Positions 36,023 to 43,105 of a stretch of 43,105 nucleotides of DNA are shown here, piece after piece. Where the stretch lies: positions 1 through 43,105 of the forward strand of contig NZ_FUZC01000023.1 in NCBI RefSeq assembly GCF_900168115.1, written 5' to 3'. The DNA comes from Salegentibacter salinarum. Lineage in GTDB: Bacteria > Bacteroidota > Bacteroidia > Flavobacteriales > Flavobacteriaceae. Numbering within the stretch: the stretch's first letter is position 1; each line of letters opens with the position of its first letter. The position numbers and the translations under genes are program-made. The notes beneath the pieces are model-generated. The model was given only the letters and a program-made list of their open reading frames with translations. It was not told where the DNA came from and searched no databases.

Positions 36023-39000
36023 ATGAAGCACAATTACTTTTTTAGATTTTCGTTCCTTTTGATTTTCTTTTTGGGATTGCAATCATCCCTGAATGCGCAG
36101 GCAACGATCAGCTTTGATGATCAGGGATTTGCTGGTTGTTCTGTTATCAGTGATAATCACAACTTCTCTGCGAATGGAAAAACCTTTAATATTTTCGCGG
36201 CCAATTTTGATGGTTCTCCTTCAGCTAGTGGTAGTTTGTGGTATGAAACAGGAATGCCAGAGAACTGTTGGTCTAGTTGGTCGACGGAATTTGAAAATGG
36301 TGGATATATAGTTGCTGGATATGCAGAAGATCAGTCTAGCCAAGAATGGTATGCTCCTGAAGCCTTGGTAATTAAAACCATTGATGGTTCAGAATTCAAA
36401 TTTAGCAGTTTTAAAGCGCATGATACTAAGTTTGATTCATGGGGAAACTATCTGAAAATATCCGGATATAAGGATGGCGTTTTACAAGGATCCGAAAGTG
36501 TAGTTATTGTTTCAGATGTTGAACCTTATCACTCAACGGTAACATTAACTGACCCAATATTTGATAGTGTAGATGAAGTTCGCATTACCATGGACAAAGA
36601 CAATAATCCAGAGTTTGGTGACCCTGGGACCCCAGATAGTAACGCGGAAGGATTGTTTCACTCCTTTGATACTTTTGTTGTTGATAATGCTGTTCAATCA
36701 ACATTTGACGGTGGTGATGGAACCGAATTAGCCCCATACCAGGTAGAAACCGCTGAACAACTCGATGCGGTTAGGGATTATCTGGAGGCTCATTTTATTC
36801 AGACGGCCGATATCGATCTGGGGGTTTCACCCTGGAGTGATGGAGAAGGGTGGGTACCGATAGGTACGGCATCAGGTGGTGGGAACTTTAAAGGAACCTA
36901 TGATGGAAACGGCTACACGATTTCAAATCTTTCTATAGGCAGAGAGGAAAGTATGGAGCAAGGCTTATTTGGAGTTACAAGTAGTGCCACCCTTAAAAAT
37001 ATTGCCATAGAAAACGCTACGGTTAGCGCGAAATCATATGTTGGGTTATTAGTAGGAAACGGGAGCCAGACTACCATCAGCAACAGCTATGCTACTGGAT
37101 CAGTAACAGGAACTGACGGGAATATAGGTGGCTTGGTTGGGGCATTTACCATGATGGGAAACGAAATTACCAACAGCAATGCGAGTGCTACGGTGAATGG
37201 GCGCAGTGATGTCGGTGGCCTTGTGGGGTCTATGAATGATATGAGTGAGATTACCTCCAGCTATGCAAGTGGTACAGTAACAGGTACTGATTATAGTATT
37301 GGTGGTTTGGTGGGCTCTATACAGATGGGAGGTAACGTTACCAACAGCTACGCCTCTGCTTCGGTGCATGGGGGACAAATGGTCGGTGGACTTGTGGGAT
37401 TTTTTGACATGGGCAATATTACCAACAGCTATACAACCGGTGAAGTAACAGGTATAGGATCTGATGTTGGCGGTTTGGTAGGTATGAGTATGGGAAATGT
37501 TACTTCCAGTTTTTGGGATACGGAAACAACCGGTCAAAACAGCTCAAGTGGAGGAACCGGTAAATCTACTACAGAAATGAAAGAGGCCTCCACATTCACA
37601 GATGCCGGCTGGGATTTTGATGCCGTTTGGCATATTGGCGAACCGCAAGGTAGTAACAATACCTATCCGTACTTACAAAACAATACCCAGGATCCGGCTC
37701 CGGGGTATTCAGGGCTTCAGAGCCCTGAAGTTGTAACAAATACAACTTTTGAAAATATTACATCGGAATCTGCAATAGTTAGCGGAAACGTAACAAACGA
37801 TGGCGGAGACTCTGTTACCGAACGCGGTTTTGTTTATGGCACCAGCTCCAATCCCACTATAGCAGACAATAAAGTACAGGTAGGAATCGGAACCGGTGAA
37901 TTTTCGGAAGCCATTACCGGCCTTTCCTCAGAAACCACATATTATGTACGTGCTTATGCCATCAACGGTGAAGGTACGAGTTATGGGAGTGAGGAGAGTT
38001 TTACGACGAGTGCGCCGGCATTCGACCCGGTTCAATCACTGTACTGGCCAAACGAAGGTAACGACAAAATAGAAGGTGTTTCTCTGACCGGCTCAAGCCG
38101 TCAAGATATTGTAACCATTGCAAGCTCGGGGTCAATTATTGCTATAGACATTGATCAAGTTAATGAAAAAGCCTATTGGTTTGATCAAACTGATTCAAAA
38201 ATTTACAGATCCAATCTTGACGGAACTAGTATTGAAGAGTTTGTTTCAAATCCAGGTTATGCTACCACTATTTTTGTGGATCATGTGAATGAATATCTGT
38301 ATTGGCCCAATTATGAGGGTTCAAAGATCGAGAGGATCAAGCTTGACGGTACTGGTCGAGAAGATGTCATCAGTGCAACGGATCCAATAGGTATCAGCGT
38401 AGATGTGAGTGGTTCGAAAGTTTACTGGTATGATCAGACTAACGGGAGCATATACAGAGGTAATCTGGAGGGCTCAGGCAGTGAAGAATTCATATCCAAT
38501 CCCGGCTATGCTACTACCGTCTATATTGATCAAAAAAATAATCATTTGTACTGGCCAAACAACGAAAGTTCGAAAATTGAACGGATCAAACTGGATGGAA
38601 CCGGACGAGAAGATGTTATAAGTGCAACGGATCCAATAGGTATTAGCGTAGATGTGAGTGGTTCGAAAGTCTATTGGTATGATCAGACTAACGGGAGCAT
38701 ATACAGAGGTAACCTGGACGGATCTGGCAGCGAAGAATTCATTTCCAATCCGGGTTATGCAACTACTCTTAGTATTCCCTGGGAGATGCCAGCACATACT
38801 CTCCCATCAGTGGCCACTTCTTTGGTTAGTACTATAACAGCTACCGGAGCCACTCTCAGCAGTGAAGTTACCAGCGATGGCGGAGAATCAGTAACCGAGC
38901 GCGGGTTTGTGTATGCTACAAGTGCAAGCCCAACCACTGCAGATAATAAAGTAAAGGTAGGAACCGGAACCGGTGCATTTTCACAAGCCCTTACAGGTCT

Positions 39001-42000
39001 TACCGCAGAAACCACGTACTATGTTCGGGCCTATGCCATCAACAGTGAAGGGACGAGTTATGGGAGTGAGGAGATTTTTACGACTCCTGCCATTCCAGTG
39101 CCACCGACCTTTACCTCTGCGCCGAGTACAGTAGTAGAATATGGTGAGCTTTATTCATACAGCATAACAGCTACAAGTGTAGGTGAATTAGCTACAACCA
39201 TATCAGCAACTACAATACCTGATTGGCTAACCTTAAGTGCAGAAACACAGTCTGAAGCTGCTGAAATTGGTGAGATACCAGGTACCGCTACTTTAAGTGG
39301 AACTGCATTAGATGATAATGGAAATATTTATGCGATCACTTATAGTGGAACAACTATTTACAAAATAGAGCCGGATGGCACTACGTCTGTTTGGGCTACC
39401 GGACTTATAAATGGAGATGTACACGCATTACATGTGGCGGGTGACTATCTCTATATCCCTAGATACGCTAATTCAGCTCAGGCAATCACGAGAATCCCAT
39501 TAGAAAACCCGGGTGCTGGTGAAGAAGTATTCGCTTCTTTTGATAATGGAGCGATATCACTTACCGATTATGGGGACTGGATATATGCTGCGGTATTAGA
39601 TAGAAATGAAATTAAGCGGATTCATAAATCTGATAAAACGGCTGAAACGTTTTTAACAACAGAGGATGGAATACTTGGAGAAGGTCCATTCGGTTTAGAT
39701 GTTGATACTGAGGGGAACTTATTTATTGCTACGTTACATAATCACACTATTTTAAAGTACGATGGGACAGACATAACTACAGCTATTACAAATTTACCAA
39801 ACGCTGTAACCTCAGTAGTAGTAAATGAAAGCGGGAATTTTTATGTCTCCATGTTGAATGGTGGAGTAAGAAAGTATAAGTCTGATTGGTCAGATTATTC
39901 GATTGTGTCACAAAATGAAACCGACAATGTCATCAGCCTATCTATAACGAGCACTGGGGAATTGGCGTATAGCTTGTTCCAAACAAATCATGTCTATCAG
40001 TTTAAAACGAGTCCCGGTATAGCAGGAATTCCTGCCAAATCTGATGTTGGTACTCATGAGGTGATTTTGAAAGCCACCAATGACGCAGGTTCAGTCCAGC
40101 AAACATTCTCGATTGAAGTGAAGGATAATGTTACTCCTGTAGTACATACCTATATACCCGCAAACAATACTACCGACGTGGAAATACAGCCAACTTTGTC
40201 CATCAGTTTTGATGAGGAAGTAGTATTGGGAAGTCAAGGGACCCTCACCATCAATAACGGTACGACAATTTTACGAACTTATGACCTTGAGGTGCCAGAA
40301 GATCGAAATGCACTAGCGATATCAGGGGATAATTTAACATTGTCTTTTGACCTGGATAGGAGTCTACCTGTAAATACGGCAATCACAGTGGGGATTTCAG
40401 CAGGATTTGTAGAAGACCAGGTTGGCAATGAGTTTGAAGGTTTCACACCGGGATTCAATACCTGGAGCTTTACCACCATGAAAAAACTGGATCAAAACAT
40501 CAACTTCCCTGAAATTTCCGCGAAAACTTACGGAGGCGATGAATTTATCCTCGGAGATGAATTTAGCGATAAAGGCTTAAAGATCACCTATGAAGCTGCA
40601 GACTCAGGAATTATTGAGATAACCGGCAATAAAGCCACTATTTTAAAAGCGGGGAATACTACAATTACCGCCGCCCAGGAGGGAGACGAGGAAACACTTC
40701 CAGCCGAACCTATATCCAGGGATCTATCAGTTTCAAAAAAGGATGTTGTAGTTTCAGCTAATGAATTACCTCTGGAGTGCAAGGAGCCTGCTGAAAATTT
40801 TAGCTTTGAAATTGAAGGCTTGGTCTATGAAGATGAGCCTGCAGACCTTGACAATACCGATTTCGAATTTCTTACAACTTATGAAGTAGGAAATGGTACA
40901 GGTACTTATGACCTGAAGATAAGTGTGGGAAATGCACAGGACGACAATTACAATTTCACCGGATTTAATCCTTCTACGGTAAATGTAGTGGATACTACCC
41001 CGGCAGAAGTGATCACTCAGAATATCACCGTTTACCTGGATGAAAATGGAGCTGCTTCTATCATTCCAGAACAAATTGATAATGGTTCTAATGATGACTG
41101 TGGAATTGCAGACCTTAAACTTGATGATTTCACTTTTTCCTGTAGTGATCTGGGTGCAAATACAGTTAAGCTGATCGTAGAAGACGTGAATGGAAATTTT
41201 GCTGAAGCAACTGCTACCGTGACTGTAAAGGATAACCACGCCCCGGTAGTAAATGGACAAAATTTCACTTTGCAACTTAATGAAAATGGAATAGGGGTAG
41301 TAAATCCTGAAGATATTCTACCTGGAATATTTGATAATTGTACTACGAGTCCTATAGTAAGTTTAGGAGAAAACACCTTCACTTGTGAAGATATTGGAAA
41401 AACAGGGGGCTGGGAAGAACTTACCGCCACAGCAACCAGTACTTATTCCAGAAGTGATTTCTTCTCGGATATTTCAGGGATCTATATGGTTGGATATCAT
41501 AGTGGTACCGCCACGGTAAATTTAATGAAGTGGGAAGACTCAGATTGGAAGATAATCTCGTCTTCTCCATTAAACTTTAGACCTAACTATTTGAGCTTGT
41601 CACGGCATCAAAATGGAAATTTCTTAGTTGGAGCGACAGATCCAAATAATAAATTTTTCCTGTATGCATATAATGCAAATTCAATTCAATGGTCAGGTTT
41701 AATTACCGAGAACAACAACAGCCAGTGGAATTTGTCATCAACCTACGACCCTGCAGATTTTGCGACCAATCCTGTGAATAACGAAATTTGGTTAACCTTT
41801 TTACCTTCTTCTGGCCCGGCCGGTACGTATAAACCTATCGTCTTAAAATACGATGGTACTGCCATTAGCCTGGTTGGGTACCCCGCAACTGGTATTACTA
41901 ATGAATGGTCCGTATACAGTCAGATTACATTTACTTTAGATGGTACTGCGACCGTAATATTTGGAGCCAGAAATAATAAAATAGGACCGTTCCTTATTTC

Positions 42001-43105
42001 CTATGTAAATAATCAATGGATAGACCGCGGCCCGGTAGCCGGTATTCAGGACCTATCCTACTTCCTGGATATATTAACTTCAAACACCGGGGTGATATAT
42101 ATGGCATTTGAAGAGAATACTGCGGGGAAAACTTCGCTTTACAGAACTACGGACTTTATTAACTACGAAAAATTAAATGAGCAACCGGGTAGATCAAATT
42201 CTTTATCCCTTTCAAGTTTAAATTCGGGTCAGGTGTACTATCGATTTAACGAAAAAGCATACCTAATAGATAATTCCGCTGTAATCGAATTCGAGGATCC
42301 TATTATTGGTCGATTATACAATAGCAGCTTAGTTGAAAACCCTGATGGAGGTTATCTGCTTTTCGGAAACAAATCTTCAATAGGTAGTTCTCGGGCCTAT
42401 AAATTTGCCAAAGGAAACAGCCTTAACTATAGTGTAACCGATGATTCGGGAAATACTACGACGGGTAGTGTAGAAATTACTGTGGAGGATAATATCGCCC
42501 CAGAGGTAGTTACAAATGATATTACTGTAGAACTGGACGAAAATGGCACTGCCACTATCAATGCTGAAATGATTGATGATAATTCTTTAGATGCTTGTGG
42601 TATTGAGAGTCGGTCGCTGGATATAACAGAATTCGATTGTTCTAATGTAGGAAAGAACACAATTAAATTTACAGTTACTGATGTTAACGGGAACCAATCT
42701 ACTGCCGAGGCTACAGTAACCGTTGTTGACAATATAACTCCAACTGCAATAGGACAGGATGTTACCATCTATCTAGATGAAAACGGGCAGGCCTCTACTA
42801 CTGCAGAAGCTATCAACAATAATTCAACAGATAATTGTGAGATTGAAAGCTTGAGTTTGAGCAAAACCCAGTTTGACTGCTCCAATGTGGGTGAGAACAC
42901 AGTAATACTTACGGTTGTTGATACTAATGAAAATGAATCTACTGCTGAGGCTACTGTAACAGTTTTTGACAATATAGCACCAACTGCAATAGCACAAAAC
43001 ATCACTGTTCAACTGGATGCCGAAGGAAATGCAACTATCACTCCGGCAATGATCGACAATGGCTCATCTGATGCTTGTGGAATTTCAGAAATGTCTCTTG
43101 ATAAT
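36023..43105 (+). CDS. Giant secreted multi-domain repeat protein (adhesin-like), 3' end outside window
   Basis: One frame is open from ATG 36023 to the window edge, more than 2,360 codons. A signal peptide ends in SSLNAQ. Residues 26-235 form an unassigned beta-rich domain (TISFDDQGFAGCSVISDNHN). Then come a GLUG-repeat region (about 240-520; VGGLVGS repeated), a fibronectin-like module (SVTERGFVYGTSSNPT), YWTD propeller blades (38020-38790), a second fibronectin-like module, an Ig-like domain holding a propeller-like insert (39270-40020), a Big_5-like domain (near 40140-40480), MBG-like segments (to about 41000), and HYR-like modules of about 80 residues from 40996 on. One of these is split by a second insert. 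Such proteins in Bacteroidota usually end with a type IX secretion tag, which would lie off the window. Role in adhesion or surface binding is inferred. Confidence 0.85.
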   Translation, partial: MKHNYFFRFSFLLIFFLGLQSSLNAQATISFDDQGFAGCSVISDNHNFSANGKTFNIFAANFDGSPSASGSLWYETGMPENCWSSWSTEFENGGYIVAGYAEDQSSQEWYAPEALVIKTIDGSEFKFSSFKAHDTKFDSWGNYLKISGYKDGVLQGSESVVIVSDVEPYHSTVTLTDPIFDSVDEVRITMDKDNNPEFGDPGTPDSNAEGLFHSFDTFVVDNAVQSTFDGGDGTELAPYQVETAEQLDAVRDYLEAHFIQTADIDLGVSPWSDGEGWVPIGTASGGGNFKGTYDGNGYTISNLSIGREESMEQGLFGVTSSATLKNIAIENATVSAKSYVGLLVGNGSQTTISNSYATGSVTGTDGNIGGLVGAFTMMGNEITNSNASATVNGRSDVGGLVGSMNDMSEITSSYASGTVTGTDYSIGGLVGSIQMGGNVTNSYASASVHGGQMVGGLVGFFDMGNITNSYTTGEVTGIGSDVGGLVGMSMGNVTSSFWDTETTGQNSSSGGTGKSTTEMKEASTFTDAGWDFDAVWHIGEPQGSNNTYPYLQNNTQDPAPGYSGLQSPEVVTNTTFENITSESAIVSGNVTNDGGDSVTERGFVYGTSSNPTIADNKVQVGIGTGEFSEAITGLSSETTYYVRAYAINGEGTSYGSEESFTTSAPAFDPVQSLYWPNEGNDKIEGVSLTGSSRQDIVTIASSGSIIAIDIDQVNEKAYWFDQTDSKIYRSNLDGTSIEEFVSNPGYATTIFVDHVNEYLYWPNYEGSKIERIKLDGTGREDVISATDPIGISVDVSGSKVYWYDQTNGSIYRGNLEGSGSEEFISNPGYATTVYIDQKNNHLYWPNNESSKIERIKLDGTGREDVISATDPIGISVDVSGSKVYWYDQTNGSIYRGNLDGSGSEEFISNPGYATTLSIPWEMPAHTLPSVATSLVSTITATGATLSSEVTSDGGESVTERGFVYATSASPTTADNKVKVGTGTGAFSQALTGLTAETTYYVRAYAINSEGTSYGSEEIFTTPAIPVPPTFTSAPSTVVEYGELYSYSITATSVGELATTISATTIPDWLTLSAETQSEAAEIGEIPGTATLSGTALDDNGNIYAITYSGTTIYKIEPDGTTSVWATGLINGDVHALHVAGDYLYIPRYANSAQAITRIPLENPGAGEEVFASFDNGAISLTDYGDWIYAAVLDRNEIKRIHKSDKTAETFLTTEDGILGEGPFGLDVDTEGNLFIATLHNHTILKYDGTDITTAITNLPNAVTSVVVNESGNFYVSMLNGGVRKYKSDWSDYSIVSQNETDNVISLSITSTGELAYSLFQTNHVYQFKTSPGIAGIPAKSDVGTHEVILKATNDAGSVQQTFSIEVKDNVTPVVHTYIPANNTTDVEIQPTLSISFDEEVVLGSQGTLTINNGTTILRTYDLEVPEDRNALAISGDNLTLSFDLDRSLPVNTAITVGISAGFVEDQVGNEFEGFTPGFNTWSFTTMKKLDQNINFPEISAKTYGGDEFILGDEFSDKGLKITYEAADSGIIEITGNKATILKAGNTTITAAQEGDEETLPAEPISRDLSVSKKDVVVSANELPLECKEPAENFSFEIEGLVYEDEPADLDNTDFEFLTTYEVGNGTGTYDLKISVGNAQDDNYNFTGFNPSTVNVVDTTPAEVITQNITVYLDENGAASIIPEQIDNGSNDDCGIADLKLDDFTFSCSDLGANTVKLIVEDVNGNFAEATATVTVKDNHAPVVNGQNFTLQLNENGIGVVNPEDILPGIFDNCTTSPIVSLGENTFTCEDIGKTGGWEELTATATSTYSRSDFFSDISGIYMVGYHSGTATVNLMKWEDSDWKIISSSPLNFRPNYLSLSRHQNGNFLVGATDPNNKFFLYAYNANSIQWSGLITENNNSQWNLSSTYDPADFATNPVNNEIWLTFLPSSGPAGTYKPIVLKYDGTAISLVGYPATGITNEWSVYSQITFTLDGTATVIFGARNNKIGPFLISYVNNQWIDRGPVAGIQDLSYFLDILTSNTGVIYMAFEENTAGKTSLYRTTDFINYEKLNEQPGRSNSLSLSSLNSGQVYYRFNEKAYLIDNSAVIEFEDPIIGRLYNSSLVENPDGGYLLFGNKSSIGSSRAYKFAKGNSLNYSVTDDSGNTTTGSVEITVEDNIAPEVVTNDITVELDENGTATINAEMIDDNSLDACGIESRSLDITEFDCSNVGKNTIKFTVTDVNGNQSTAEATVTVVDNITPTAIGQDVTIYLDENGQASTTAEAINNNSTDNCEIESLSLSKTQFDCSNVGENTVILTVVDTNENESTAEATVTVFDNIAPTAIAQNITVQLDAEGNATITPAMIDNGSSDACGISEMSLDN
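37750..39085 (+). repeat. Duplicated fibronectin-like modules flanking the YWTD propeller
   Basis: The modules at about 37750-38012 and 38815-39085 share long stretches, including ETTYYVRAYAIN followed by EGTSYGSEE, and SVTERGFVY. The stretch ACGAGTTATGGGAGTGAGGA is identical in both. Together with the propeller between them this suggests growth of the gene by block duplication. Confidence 0.75.
38286..38783 (+). repeat. Tandem 249-bp duplication in the YWTD propeller region
   Basis: Two neighbouring units of 249 bp (83 codons) are nearly identical in DNA. For example, AGTGCAACGGATCCAATAGG occurs at 38372 and again at 38621, with the following 70 bases almost unchanged. A third, more diverged unit lies upstream (about 38037-38285, with WFDQTDSKIYRSNLDG). 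Each unit encodes two blades, YWPN-type then YWYDQTNGSIYRGNL-type. Confidence 0.85.

Noticed and set aside
37100-37537. 145-codon minus-strand frame with a regular His/Thr repeat look
   Set aside because: The repeat look comes from the GLUG repeats on the plus strand.
37100-38790. Repeats in the giant gene as a possible CRISPR or DNA-level satellite
   Set aside because: Repeat spacing follows protein modules in one open frame; no short identical repeats with unique spacers.
40766-43012. Several minus-strand frames of 60-170 codons near the right edge
   Set aside because: All lie opposite the giant plus-strand frame, and their periodicity follows the HYR-like modules.

Overview
The window is AT-rich DNA from a member of the Bacteroidota, most likely a marine Flavobacteriaceae of the Zunongwangia/Gramella/Salegentibacter type (genus not provable here). 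The grounds are two SusC/SusD pairs, many lipoproteins with an N-terminal Cys signal, promoters of the TTG-N19-21-TAnnTTTG type, few Shine-Dalgarno sites, a PafA-type phosphatase, a membrane-bound AraC regulator and a giant multi-domain secreted protein.

Left part (1-5.1 kb) is a scarred region. It opens inside the 3' end of a group II intron (maturase C-terminus plus the terminal RNA domains). Then come an intact GH35-type glycosidase, a REP-like hairpin, a decayed TPR regulator gene, an intact DeoR-family regulator and a decayed phosphate-selective-type porin gene.

Middle part (5.4-34.1 kb) is a polysaccharide-utilisation-like locus with an unusual enzyme set. First block (+): SusC1, SusD1, sulfatase, glycerophosphodiester phosphodiesterase lipoprotein. 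Second block (-): glpD-glpK-glpF-PafA phosphatase-SGNH esterase, with a good promoter and a perfect 12-bp inverted repeat in front. Third block (+): calcineurin-like phosphoesterase; a membrane-spanning regulator with a LamG domain outside and a SARP-like DNA-binding/BTAD part inside; a Gfo/Idh/MocA oxidoreductase with two DUF1080 (3-keto-glycoside hydrolase) proteins; SusC2, SusD2, an endonuclease/exonuclease/phosphatase-family lipoprotein; and a FucP/GluP-like sugar transporter. Inferred working: SusCD pairs import a phosphate- and possibly sulfate-bearing glycoconjugate; sulfatase, esterase and phosphodiesterases take it apart in the periplasm; PafA removes phosphate from glycerol 3-phosphate; GlpF, GlpK and GlpD carry glycerol into central metabolism; the sugar part is released by oxidation-elimination rather than by a classical glycosidase and enters through the MFS porter. 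No glycerol 3-phosphate transporter is present, which fits this dephosphorylate-then-import logic.

Right part (34.5-43.1 kb) holds a membrane-embedded AraC regulator and the first 7.1 kb of one open reading frame for a giant secreted repeat protein, still open at the window edge. It carries GLUG repeats, fibronectin-like modules, a YWTD-type propeller with a recent 249-bp duplication, and two further propeller-like stretches that appear to be inserted inside Ig-like and HYR-like modules.
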